The notes under the pieces are model-generated. The model was not told where the DNA came from, did not search any database, and saw only the letters and a program-made list of their open reading frames with translations. 64,000 bases of DNA from Angiostrongylus vasorum. Its lineage: Eukaryota > Nematoda > Chromadorea > Rhabditida > Metastrongylidae. Below are positions 24,067 through 35,670 of the stretch, piece by piece. Numbering within the stretch: position 1 is the stretch's first letter; each line of letters opens with the position of its first letter. A program made the translations under genes and the position numbers. Location of the stretch: NCBI GenBank assembly GCA_018806985.1, contig JADANN010000429.1:620001-684000 (forward strand). The letters run 5' to 3'.

Positions 24067-24789
24067 TTTCTTGTTAAACATACATTTAGCATATTTGCAT
24101 AGAAATTCAATATTCTAAACGCCTTCGTTCAATGTATTCTTTCGTTGTTCGCCTTTTAATTAGAATCCACTTTTCATGTGGGTTTGAATATTTGAAAAGT
24201 ACAAAAAACAACCCATCGTTGCAGATTATTAACATCCGAGACTAGCGAACGACAATGTCAAAAATTCGCTAAGCCGCTGGAAGCCGATGTTTTCTTCAGA
24301 TCTTTTGGCCAGTTCTCGTGAATTTTGTTTTTATTCATTTAGCTCAGAAGCGAACTTATCCCGCTGTAACTTCACGTCTTGCTAGTTACTTCACTATTTA
24401 CCTAAAGGTTTGACCTTCTAACAAATACGATATTCAGTCCAGACTGTCAGACGACAGCTTTGATTCCGCCGTTTGCAAATGCACGAGATTCGCTTTCTGA
24501 CTCTTCAAGAATTAAAAGGGTATTCTTCAATGGAGCTGATACCCACGGCCAGGAATAGCATCAAGACGTAGACGGTCGGTAGACGCGTGCTGATGATCTT
24601 CGTAAGCTGCTGGTCTGCAGATTATTGCGAAGAATGCGGGAGAATTTTTCCCGCACTCTTCTAATAAATGCTTCTGTCTATTGAATGGTAATAGAATGGG
24701 ATAACGTTCGGCATTTCTAAACGTTTGCGGTCGCTCCACGCATTCGAGTCAATTCGTACAACTGTTTGAGAGTGTATTTAGGCTACCCA
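24067..24789. other. Intergenic, nothing recognised
   Basis: Short, interrupted frames on both strands and no repeat words of families A-E. Confidence 0.4.
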
Positions 24790-24960
24790 CCGATTTTCAG
24801 GATGCGGCCGATCTATTAAGCCAATGCTTTTATCATTCAAGGCAAGTCTGATACCATTATGTCGATTCCAGAAGGAGGCTTGGTTCGTTCGGGATGCAGG
24901 ATCGAACAACGAGCACGTGTGTGTTGCAGGGCATCTCTAACCACTGCAGAAGTAACTCTC
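24790..24960 (-). repeat. Decayed 5' part of a family A SINE
   Basis: CAAGTCTGATACCATTATG, a GGATCGAACAACG region and GCAGGGCATCTCTAACCACTG are in family A order on the minus strand. The 3' half is not found. Confidence 0.5.
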
Positions 24961-25487
24961 CTTCTATCTATTGTGAGACAAAAATAACTTTTTCACAATG
25001 GGAATTTGGCAGGCACTATGCGATTGAACGACGTTTCGTTAAGTTTTAATGGATTTGCTTACCATTAATTACATTTGCTAAAGCAAAACTGGGAGAAAAA
25101 CAAGTAATTTTAGGGAAAAAACAAAAACACAAAACTCCCCTCTAACAAAACTTTAAGGCGATGTCGAAAGTTAATAGAAATTAAGATGAACTTTCTTCCG
25201 TTCTTCTCTCACTTCCGCCTCTCTCTCCTAACACGGCGTCTCGGAGGAGGTTTTTTTTTCCTCCGTCCGACGTCCTAATTAACTTGCGAATTTCAAGTAA
25301 ATGAATGTAGAACGAAATAGAGGCGAGGAAAGAAAAAAAGAGGAAATGAAATGAACTTGTTGCGGACATTTTTATTGATTTTTTCTCAACGCCTTTCCGG
25401 TTCACAGCACTGAATCCGTTCCAACTGCTCAAGTCCTGTGGAATATAATTATAGCAATTATTAATAGAAACATGTAGAGCAGTGCTA
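24961..25487. other. Intergenic, nothing recognised
   Basis: Contains a minus frame (25181-25501) rich in Ser/Phe/Lys without motif. Confidence 0.35.
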
Positions 25488-25840
25488 GTGATCCCGCTCA
25501 CTGTGGGACCGCCAAACCCATCCGCTCCCCGGTTCGATCCGGCCTCGAGTCCACCATGCTTCTCGTCCTTCTCCGGGTCGGGAAATTGGAATCAGACATG
25601 TCTGGGAGAGGCTCATTTCCTCTAACTCATTTACGGATACTACAAGATTCAGGAAGAGTCGACTCGACCAGATTCAACGACATTCGTGATGAAGAAGAAA
25701 AAAAGTCTTCAAGAAGCAGCCGGACCCATATGCAAAATGTTGGAGGATCTCCGTGGATGGTGAACGCGAGGAAACGAATCGAATGCAAAAACTGCTGGAA
25801 CCCGCGCAGTAGATGTGAATACAGGTCATGGCATGATTAA
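25488..25840 (+). mobile_element. Family C tRNA-like retroposon
   Basis: Best head of the three copies: CCCCGGTTCGATCCGG is a good B box. The body has GAAGAAGAAAAAAAGTCTTC and CGCGCAGTAGATGTGAATAC. Its 3' end touches a minus-oriented family A copy. Confidence 0.65.
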
Positions 25841-26113
25841 TAAAGGATAAATGATAAAGCTGCTGATGTTGATCGATCCCTGAGGGATGCGCCATGCATT
25901 CGACTTCATTAAGCATCGTTGGAGGTGATTGAATGCATATCTGCCCTTAACAACGACTCTCAGTGGCATACCGATGTATCTAGTCAATGTTGACATCTCC
26001 TAGGGAAGTCTGATAGCAATTTGCCAACTCTGGAAGGATGGAAAGCATAGTGAGCCAGGGGTAGGATCTACCATGTGTGTAGTGCAGAGCGCCTCTGACC
26101 ACTCCGGTACACG
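25841..26113 (-). mobile_element. Family A tRNA-derived SINE
   Basis: Minus copy abutting the tail of the family C element. TAATAAA-type sequence on both sides may be a short target repeat. The body is moderately diverged. Confidence 0.75.
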
Positions 26114-26473
26114 TAATAAATAATAGGCAGAAAAAAACCGCTTTAATGCTTCAATAACTTATGTCTGCGACGCATTGTTCAAGCCTCACACATCAACTCA
26201 CTCACTCAACAAATATGTTGCTTGAAACTTTCGGAATCTTGTCGGAAATCCGTGACAGGACGTCTCCATAATGTCTTCACCACAGGGCGGCATCACCCCT
26301 TTATGGGATCGGAAGGTTGCTTGCACCAGACGCATATTCCACGACAGCGCGATTCTCGGCAACGGCTTGGCTGGATAGAAGGTTCAGATATTTATTGGAT
26401 AACCAGAAAAACTTTCCCAACACTCTAAATCAGTGCACAAATTGAGATTATATTGTGAAACAACCACAATGAC

Positions 26474-26796
26474 TCTGAGATATTTCCAAAACTCCGGACC
26501 GCAGGTGTCTGCGGTGGGCAACGAACGCGCTATTACCCTTTCCGGGGGCTGACGCATTCACCACCACACCATGTGGGTCCTTCGTTTCGCCTGTCTCTCA
26601 GCTACTTCGATGGATCACTGCCATCAGCAATCACCCGTCAACTGGGTCGATCTGGGAAGCCCGAATCAGCATCGAACGCAGTTACCCGTTACCCGTACCC
26701 GTAACGAGTGGTGAACGCGTTAGTCCCCGGAAAGGATAATAGCGCGTTCGTTTCTCACCGCAGACACCTGCGGTCTGGAGCTTTCTAAATATCTCA
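26474..26796. repeat. Inverted pair of family B units
   Basis: 26474-26566 (minus sense) and 26706-26796 (plus sense) are reverse complements over about 90 bp, sharing CCGCAGGTGTCTGCGGTG and AACGAACGCGCTATTA. The 139-bp loop contains the family B spacer and a small TTACCCG repeat (26683-26707). A transcript through it would fold into a long hairpin. Confidence 0.7.
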
Positions 26797-26829
26797 GAAT
26801 CATTGTACTTGTTTCACAAGTAATACCCC

Positions 26830-27129
26830 TGCCGTAAAAACTTGTAAAAGGCGGTAAATAAAAACTCGATATTGTGACATTATATTAACTACCTAGTTAA
26901 GGGATAAGATTTTATTTTTTTTTCCTTCTATTTAGTTAAGGGATCAGTCAGTGACTTATTAAGCAGAATTAATTGTTAAGCTAAGAACTGTTTCTCGTTT
27001 ATCTCGTATGCTGTGACGTTTCATACGTCAAGACCTAATATATCTTTGCGATCAGAATTAACATAAGCTTCTACAACATTGTGAAATAGAGAAAGATGCA
27101 TAGACGTCATCCAATGACTTTTCACCACG
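26830..27129. other. Intergenic, nothing recognised
   Basis: AT-rich. 26900-26955 holds two GTTAAGGGAT words around a T-rich tract. Confidence 0.35.
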
Positions 27130-30100
27130 GATGACCATGACTCGATTGACTCGTGACTCAAGAGAGGGCCAGAAAACCTTTCATTTCTCTCTGTCGCGCG
27201 CAAGAGTAGCCATGTGGGTTCTGTTTGGTTTTAAAAACTCACTGCGCATCATACCTTCCTTCCAGATTTTTTCTTTCGTTTTTTTCCTCTTACCATCGGA
27301 TTGGCAACATTTGACATCCTGAAGAAGCCAATTACTAACAGTTCATGTCCATCGATCGTCGTTCATGAGCACTATATTTACGGCCCATCTGATCTTCGAG
27401 AGTTTAACGTATAAAACGAAGTCCCTCATTTCTGGTCGTTGACGTAGATCGGAACTTCGGATTCGTTCCCTCACTTGTGTGATGCGGGATACTCGCACTA
27501 TCGTCCTTTCGACTGCGTGTTGAATAATGTTGAGTGGTCTTTCATCCTGCTTATGCAGCAACCAGTTCTCTGATGGATACGTTAAGGAAGGATGAATCGT
27601 GAAGTAGAAAACCTGGGCACGGGGTCGGGTATTCTGCGTTCTACTCACTACATCTTCGATGCTCTTAAAAGCTTCCCGAGACGCTCGCTGCCTCTCAGTC
27701 AACTCAGAAGCTGAGTCTTTCATCATTTCGACTTCTCGACATGGATAGGCGTAGCTGGATCACTTGGAAATATTCTTTCCGTTGAGGGTGAATGAGGCAT
27801 ACGAAATTAATGCGTTCCCCCCATGAGCATTGTTTTTGTAAGATTTAGTCAAAGACCAACCTTTCCACATACGTTATCAAAGTCAACAAGCATTTGTTTT
27901 GCCTGGCTAATGATTGGTGTTATAAGGACGATGTCATCAGCAAATAGAAGATGGTGTAATTGCTGATAGATTTTCCTTTCCATATTGTCAAAAATTCCAA
28001 TGTTCGTATGACGTTCTCGAGGATGGCGGTGAATAATTTTGGCGAGATGGCATCGCCTTGCCTAAACCTTCCCTTTGACGACGATGTTAATAACGTTGTA
28101 GAATGGTGATATCTTGATTGTGAAATTTTTTGTATAGCTCACGAAAAGTCTTAATGTACTGAATAGGGAGTCCTTAACTATCAAGGGCTTTCCATGACTG
28201 CTTCTATCTCAGTTGAATCAAAGGCCTTATGTAAATCGATGAAAGTGAGACAGAGCGGTCTTTTGTACGCTCGCGACACTTCAATGAGCCTTGCTACCGT
28301 GTGGATGTGGTCCATCGTACTAAATCCTTCTCGAAACCCTGCTTACTCACATGGCTGCCTTTCTTTCGTCCAGTGTTCTGTCAATCCTGTTTAGGATGGC
28401 TCGAGTGAAAAGCTTGTAGACGGCAGACAGCAAGCAGATTGGGCGATAGTTGCCGATATCGTGTAGGTCACCCTTCTTGAACAATAACCCGGTCTTGCTG
28501 GTCTTCCACTGAGTAGGGACCCTGTATTCAGACAGGTAACGTGTGAAGAGAAAGTCCATTGTATTGATGAGAACTGGCGGAAAGTTCTCCAAGTGTTCAG
28601 GTCTTTTCCTCTCCGAGTTAAATGTTGTTCGATTCTTCACCACCGAAATATCACGTCCCATTTTGGAAGGGAGAACTGGTAGGATGACATATCTATTCCC
28701 CTTTATTTTGTAATAGGGCAGGAGGATGTAGCTATCGAAGAAATACGTGTAGGAATCGCAAATGAGTTTCTCCATTGCCTCGAAGTTGAAATTGCTACGT
28801 CTGGATTCGGTGGGCTTCGCGAATGTTTTTCCCATCCTTTACATCTTCGATCACAATTGTTGCTCTTCTCTCTTTAAGATCTTTTATCGCCTGTCTGCAT
28901 TGTTTTGCAAGTTCGGACGTTAGTTTGCGGTCGTCTGCAGCTCGTGCTACTCCACGCTGGCGTATCAGCTGGAATGTTTCTGGAGACAGATGTCTCTTGG
29001 TGACCTTCAAACTCTTAGCTTTCATAGCGCTAACGTGAAGCGATGTTATCGAGTGCAGCATCTTCTCAAGAGCCGACTAATGAACGAAATAAATCCCAGC
29101 TTACGATGACTTTGAACTCTCCGTTTTTTTAAATTTAGCGGCTTCTTATCCCTCCCGCAGGAAATCAGATCTTGCGCGAAGGAGGCGATGGTCTGATCTC
29201 ATGTAGAATTTTATGACAACACCGACATCAATTAGGCAAAACCCTCGACTTGCTATGATATGGTCTACTTCGTTGTGGTACTCTCCATTGGCAGACTCTC
29301 ACGTCCAAAGTTTAGAGCAGGGCTTCTGAAATTGGGATTTACCAAGAATCGTTATGGTCGTCATGATAAACTCAGAGAGCGGCTCATCCTCCTTGTTTCG
29401 TTCCAATCCGTGGGTCCCAATGCGATGTTCTTCGGACGTTCATCTGGGTCCAATTTGAGGGTTAAAATATCCAATTATGACCTTAAAGGATATGTGATCT
29501 CCTCTGTAGAAGTTATCCAAATCTATATAAAAGGCTCTGTCATAGCTTAATGTTGGTGTGCAGACAACGAAGGTTGTCAAAGCCGGTGCTAATCCACATC
29601 TCTTCAATCCTAAATGTCCGACTCGGATTGTTAGTTGTTCGAATGACTCGATGTTCATGGATAAACTCGTGTTGACGATAACGGCGACGCGGCCGACTCC
29701 TCTATTGTCGCATGTTCCGAGGAACAATTCTTCTCTGGTGTCGCAGACGGTGTTGAATGGGTAGCGTTTTCTTGTCTCACCCAATCCAGTGATGTCGTAT
29801 CTTATCTTTCTTGCCTGTATGATCAAGTCATCTATTGAGAACTCAGATGCAAGTGAACGTCCATTGTAGGTACAGGTGTACCTTAGTCCTTCGCGATTTA
29901 GGCAGCTTAGAATGCCCTGAGATCTTAGCAGCCTCTCCGTACTCGTTCTTGCCAGCGCTGCTGTATCGCGGCTTATGTGGGGTCGGAGGAATGAGACCCA
30001 CTTATTTTACCGGGTCTACGTTTCATACCCACGTAAGCTCTGGACGTGGGGGGCTGGGCATGGTCACAAGTAGCTTGCCAATCTTATTCAGAGCAGACGG

Positions 30101-30426
30101 CGAGCTTATTTGTTGGAGGCGGCTCCTAACCTTCTTCCATGTACTTCCCTATACTTGATTGCAGGGCCCAATTGATTTGTAGAATACAATCCACATAAAC
30201 GAGGACACACCCACGCACGCATGCATGGATGCATAAATAGAAAAGGTATGTGCCAAATTAGCATAGCAAGAACAGGGAATCCTTCCCCCTAGACCCAAAT
30301 GCGTCTCAGGGAAGCAGAGGGACGCTTTTTGGTCCGCGATTACACCCTTATCCGCCATCTGGGGGCGCGTCACGCTGCTTCGCGACTAACTGACATAAGA
30401 TCACTCTACTAGGGAGATCCGTGGAG

Positions 30427-30427
<1 letters not shown>
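27130..30427 (-). pseudogene. RTE-type LINE, copy 2, decayed
   Basis: Same order and strand as copy 1. Non-coding 5' part 29890-30427. Endonuclease from about 29880 (TCTYNGRSLASEFSIDDLI), continuing with LGETRKRYPFN, GVGRVAVIVNTSLSMNIESF and VIIGYFNPQIGPR (to 29440). Linker 28795-29061. RT has QWKTSKTGLLFKKGDLHDIG, NYRPICLLSAVYKLFTR and NRIDRTLDE (28347-28600), and FADD at 27933-27944. C-terminal part 27343-27726 (KIRWAVNIVLMNDDRWT). Multiple stops and shifts make it inactive. It retains longer open pieces than copy 1, notably 28347-28835 (162 codons). Confidence 0.87.

Positions 30428-30467
<40 letters not shown>
30428..30467. repeat. (TA)n microsatellite
   Basis: Pure TA run directly beside the 5' end of LINE copy 2. 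Confidence 0.95.
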
Positions 30468-30469
<2 letters not shown>

Positions 30470-30509
30470 CACATATGCATATGTATGTGCATTACATAAG
30501 GGTGGGTGG

Positions 30510-30800
30510 GATAGTTATAGCGGTGTCGATCACCACGAGCATGGTGCTGATTCGATCCTTCTCCCAAGTTAACCTGGTACAGGATTTATCTGGAAGACGT
30601 CCACTCTGCAATCAAAGTAGGAGCTCTAAGCCTTCAATGACACTTATGATGAAAGGAAAATCCTCAAGCAGAAGCCGAAGCCATATGTAAAAAAATTTCG
30701 ATGACCGTCGTCAATGATGCGAGCGAGGAAACGAATAAACTGCGAGAAGAGCTGCGACCTGCACAGCAGATGTGAAAACGGGTCGTGTAAGAAAAATATG
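30510..30800 (+). mobile_element. Family C tRNA-like retroposon
   Basis: GATAGTTATAGCGGTGTCGA (A-box region), GCTGATTCGATCCT (B box), TCCTCAAGCAGAAGCCGAAG and CTGCACAGCAGATGTGAAAA follow in the same order as in the other two copies. Confidence 0.65.
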
Positions 30801-31149
30801 CGCTGCATAGGCCTCACGTCTATAGAATCCTGTCATACGGTAGTGAAATCAATCACTCTGAAACCAAAAATCCTTCACTCGTACAGTGTCGTTGTCGGCG
30901 TAGTTCAGTATCGATTTCCTGAAAAACTACTGAACTTAGGGAGTGAGTTACATACCACTAATTTCCTGGGAACAGAAGAAGTATGAGGACTAAAGCAATC
31001 AGCTTCAGCACCTATAAGAGTGCGCCGCGCATTGGTCTGTATTCCTGTAAAGGTTATTAAATGAATATTTATTCTTTTCGATGAGTCATGAGGGCTTATC
31101 GATGTAGCGATTTAGTACTTTTATGTTCCTAGAGAAGATTGGTAAAAAA

Positions 31150-31255
31150 CTTGCCGATGTCCCAGGGATGGAGCCTCAGTTAGCCCGTTGGCCGAGATCG
31201 CGCCAAAGACCACGCACATATTGCAGGGACACCTCTCACCGTTGCGTTCTGTGGT
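31150..31255 (-). repeat. Decayed 5' fragment of a family A SINE
   Basis: Reads on the minus strand as a head-like segment: CGCAACGGTGAGAGGTGTCC, then GGGATGGAG-type words. The rest is gone. A separate tail-like piece (CATGCATTCAACCACCTCTG) lies at about 31592. Confidence 0.4.
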
Positions 31256-32021
31256 TTGCTAAGTCACAAATGTATACATAAAAAGTATAAAATGTAGAAA
31301 CTTCTAAGAAAGAAAAAGTTTCTCAAGAAAAAAAATATCGAAGGTGATGTATGGTGGATGATGGCGCCGAGGGCCTACTGACGTACAACACCTACGACGA
31401 GACAAATAGTCACTGCAGACAAAAAGCACCGATCCGACCGGAAACGTCAAACGGCTAGAGACGAAAATGAGAAAAAAAAGAGCAGGAAAAAATAAACGAA
31501 TGATGCTGGAGATTTGGATAGAACACTGTAGCTATGAAATAAACACGTTTTGCAGAAAAAACATTTGCGGGATGAGAAGGTTCAGAGCAGTCATGCATTC
31601 AACCACCTCTGCGACGCTACGAGTGGAGTCGAATACATTGCGCGTCCCAACGGACGCATTACGTTGAACTTTACATCCACTGTGGAGCAATATCCGTGGG
31701 TATTCAAACAGCGGAGACTCCTCTTGCGGAAGAATTACTCAAGCTGAGAAAGAGTTCGATCTTCACATCTGGAGCCCGATTAGGGAAGACCTCTATGTTG
31801 AAAATAATTGTCATAATGGAAGAAATCCATTAGTCATAAGGTGGTAAATCTCTCATAGATAGGATCTCATGGACAGGACAATTCAAATAGACAAACATAG
31901 TAATAAAGTAACAGTCACAATAGTGGTATAATCAATTAAAATAGTACTAGCAATGAGGTGGTAATAGAAAGAAGAAATGAGGAAACTATGTGTAACGGTA
32001 ACAAAATTAACAGGAATAAAT
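31256..32021. other. Intergenic; family A tail fragment near 31590-31660
   Basis: Apart from the family A tail words at 31592-31655, nothing is recognised. Confidence 0.35.
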
Positions 32022-32029
32022 TAATAATA

Positions 32030-32080
<51 letters not shown>
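32022..32080. repeat. (TAA)n microsatellite
   Basis: About 16 AAT/TAA units with one TAG interruption. Confidence 0.95.
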
Positions 32081-32154
32081 GCAATGACAGCAGTGGAAAA
32101 TATTCGCTTCACTGAATCCATAAACTGATATGGAATAAAGTCTAACCATATCTG

Positions 32155-32370
32155 ATACTACAGCAATGCTGAGGTATTCGCAAAACTTGGACCCCGAGAC
32201 AGATCGAACCATGATTTCCTTCTCCGTGGGCTCGCCCATTACACACTGCGCCACGGACGCCCTTGGTCTGAGTTTCTCTCATCTAGTTTTCTGTCTACCA
32301 CTGCTATCAGCAATGACCCGTCAACGGGATTGATCTGGGGAGCCCACATCGACAATGTTAATTTCTGATA
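32155..32370 (-). mobile_element. Family B SINE
   Basis: Minus copy with GTGGCGCAGTGTGTAATGGG as A-box region and ATGGTTCGATCTG as B box, followed by the CTTGGTCTGAG side and the B spacer (TGACCCGTCAACGGGATTGA). Confidence 0.65.
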
Positions 32371-34589
32371 TTGTTTAAGCGTTTTGTAGAATTGAGGTAA
32401 AGAAAAGAAAGCCATTGTAGTGGAATCGCTAACATTTCACATTAGTTTGATAACTTGATCGATTTCCATTCTATGCACATAGTAAAATAAAAGATGTATA
32501 AAAAATGAGCTACTAAGATAAAAAGAAATCGATAAGAGAGTTCGGTTGTGAGCCAAGTGAAAGCCGATTGATACGTAGGGTGAATGGTACTCAAACGAAA
32601 AAAGGAAGAAGGGAAGCACAAGGATTTTCATATTTTTTTTGGATCTACTGTATCTCACGTATCCAAATATTTTAAGGAAAATCTTTTTCTTAACTGCTTT
32701 TTAATATCTTGAAGAGTTGTTTTCTGTACGGCTTTATCGAAACACCACATTACGTTACAAATTTAGTAGACCATCCTAGTGAGCGACTCAGCTTTCTCCT
32801 CTTCCTTCTTACCTTTTTTTCTTCATGATATTCTCACAACCCTTATAACGATAGTGCTCGACATCGAGTAAAAGCTGTGTTGTTGAACTTTTTGTTTTCA
32901 TTGGCTACTTGTCGTTTGTCGTTTGTCAGGTCTCTCGTCCCTCAACTGCCCATCATTGCCAACGCAGCCACCCCCTTTCACCCATCCGGATGTTTCGACA
33001 TTTCGTTCAGCACACGCGCTCAATGCGGTAGAACGGAGGCCACGCCGCTCCCAACCAATTAAAATGGTCTTAGCTGCGGCCGTCGTGCATTCATCAGCTT
33101 GGCAGCGCCGTCGATGAGAAACCGAGTCGACTGGTGTCTGTGTCATTTGCAAATGAACTCGAAAAGATGAGACAAACACCAGCCGAACAGACGGCAGACC
33201 GGGAGAAAAATGAGTTGAGCCAGATGAGCCGCTGGCAAACACAAAACAAGCGATACTTCCGGAAACTACAGCTCCACAGGCGAGTGTTGAGAACTGCACC
33301 ACAATAAAAATGAGATCGCAAGTTCGACCACATGCCCTGATAACTATCTACCCCTCAGAGTTGGTGAATTGGTACCATACTTCTGTTGCAAAAGAAATAC
33401 ACTATTTGACATACGGTTAGCCCCTGTCATTGGGTCGAATATGTACCGAAATGGCCAGACGATGCTATGACTGTACTCAGATACATGAACAGCTCCTAAA
33501 TGACTGATCAATGTCGAACGCTTCATCCTTTATCCATGACCTCTTTGTTTCTACTGGAACACCTCCCAGAACAACCAGAGCAATAATGTCCTCCTTTCCC
33601 ATGGTAATTGTCAAACGATCTAGAATCAGATAATACCCGCCTCGCATGTGCCGCTCAATTCTTGCTCAATTCTTCTTTCACCTTTGAGTTATTGGAACGC
33701 CAAATGTGGAAACGATCCAAAAAATGAGTCATAACAATCAATCATGGATCCTGAACATAGTGGTGCTGGACTTCATCCAATGCTAAACAGTTCGAGTCAG
33801 TTTTAGGTCTGTGTATTCAAAACGTGGCTCTACACCACGCGTTAGAACTGAGGAAAAATAAGCGGGCCAAGGTTTTGGCAGTGAGAGATCTCCTATAGGT
33901 GCAACTAATAGTCCAGCAGTTTCTCATATCCTATAGAATATTTTAAAGAGGAAAAAAAGTTGCGTAGTAAAATATTGGCCTTTGATTTTTGATCGTATCG
34001 ACGCTTATTTAAGGCTAAAGAGAACGACAGGGAAAATTTAGCCAAAATCCTACACAACAACTAACGCAGGGCGAGTCCTTTCGCGAAAAAGGTTACTGTG
34101 GCGATTAGTGTGTTGGTACGGACAGAACAATGGGATGATGTTTAATGACGGAGATAATAGTTATCCCGATCACATTTTATTCACAATAGACAGGTTATTG
34201 TCAGGGCAAGCAAAAAGTCCTGGTCTGCTGGTCAACACTTCTTCACTACTATTCCATTTCAGTACCCCATTTGCTAAAACCAGCATTGATATTCCGAACA
34301 TTGGTTTAGTTTCCGGCTTTTTCTGTTGTTTTTTTACTTCAAACCTCCACCAAGCTGATATGCAAACGACATGTTGGTTTTCAAATGAAGGCGTTATGAG
34401 AAACTGAAGAAAAGAACTGTCATTCGCATGACTAATAAAGGAAGTTGAGGGAGGAGACTACGACTAAAAACGAACTGAAAATAAAAAGTAGTAGAGCAAA
34501 AGCCACAGAACTGTAGCTCCATCACTACCTGTGATGTCGAGGACTTCGTCATTAGTTGGACTAAGGTTAGGTAAACATTTGCTTTTTAA
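32371..34589. other. Intergenic, 2.2 kb, no supported gene
   Basis: 32920-33120 is somewhat GC-richer and open in several frames on both strands (for example 32898-33302 minus), but no frame shows a motif. Nothing else is recognised. Confidence 0.35.
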
Positions 34590-34830
34590 TGCGAGCTTCT
34601 AGTGCAGTGGGTACAAGTGGAATCCAATCTAATCTGGGCAATCCAAGCCCTTCATCACTCCAAAGACGGCATATTGGTACTAAGCCTATCTCAGAAGATT
34701 AAAAAAAACGCAGGATTGATAAATCGCCATGGCTTGGAATGTATTGAATAGCTCAAATATGCATTCAGTCACCTCTACGATTCTAGGAATTGAACCGAAT
34801 GCATGGCACATCCTTGTGGCCTTAATACCA
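34590..34830 (+). repeat. Decayed family A SINE
   Basis: CTAGTGCAGTGGGTACAAG (A box), CATATTGGTACTAAGCCTA, CAAATATGCATTCAGTCACC and GAATGCATGGCACATCC remain in order. The B box is unrecognisable. Confidence 0.55.
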
Positions 34831-35391
34831 AACGCTTTCTCTTTCGCCTTTTTTTATGGCCTATGTTAGGAAATTCACAATACATTTGCACTTTAAAAAC
34901 CTACAAAATTCCATTATAAAACGGGAAATAACAGCTTTAGAGCGAAAACATGCTGGTCCTATGTAGGAGAATGTCTATACCAAATAGTTCTTAAATGCAT
35001 TGTTTTGACTTAACTAAACTTTTAACTGCATAGCGTCGTCTTTTCTGCACATTTCGATCAATTAAGCTTAGTTCTTCTTCAAGTTCAACCTTTTAGCGAT
35101 CATGGGCAACCACTTTTCTTAACGCTAACGCTGCCTCCTATCCACTATTTTAATTAATAAATCTTATCATAAATCTCTTTTGACGTAACGAAAAGTGAGA
35201 CACTAAGTCGAGCGTCAGTCATTTTGACTGAGTATGCCGTTGGCGATTCGTATCTGGAGGATTTCGTTGTCGGGACCAAGATCCTTATCAATTCAGGCGT
35301 TGGTCGGCCAGTCGGCTTGGTCATCAGTCCCAGGCATTTCGCCGTAATGTGGCCGGCCGGCTGGCGCACTGCGGCGGTTGAGGCCACTCAC
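34831..35391. other. Intergenic, or continuation of the 35.4-kb candidate
   Basis: 35154-35387 remains open on the minus strand directly after a TGA at 35388-35390, and is also open on the plus strand (35224-35421). I cannot choose between the two. Confidence 0.25.
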
Positions 35392-35615
35392 ATCCCGACA
35401 ATATGCTGCTGCCCGCGCTGATGATGTTTAAGCCGTTGGTATGACCTCATGTCCATAATAGTACCACACATGTACTTTTGTCCGGGTTGATGAGAATGGG
35501 TGCGGAGCGGAAATTGAACGGAAGCGTGGCCGGATGACGGACGCACAACCATGAATACCCCAACGTCGGCAGAAACAATAGTGTATTGCGACACTTCAGC
35601 GGGTGTTTCCATCAA
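35392..35615 (-). CDS. Candidate coding exon, product unknown
   Basis: The frame is open on the minus strand from a TAA near 35670 and is Gln-rich at its start (QQHQNRQQRES). It continues with METPAEVSQYTIVSADVGVF and HSHQPGQKYMCGTIMDMRS, and ends where GGGAT|GTGAGT forms an excellent donor. Balanced composition and varied codons favour real coding. The downstream acceptor and upstream exon are not identified, and I recognise no family. If unspliced, the frame stops at 35388-35390. Confidence 0.3.
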
Positions 35616-35670
35616 ACGGACACCGCTTTCTCTCTGTTGTCGGTTTTGATGTTGCTGTGGCTCTTAGAAG

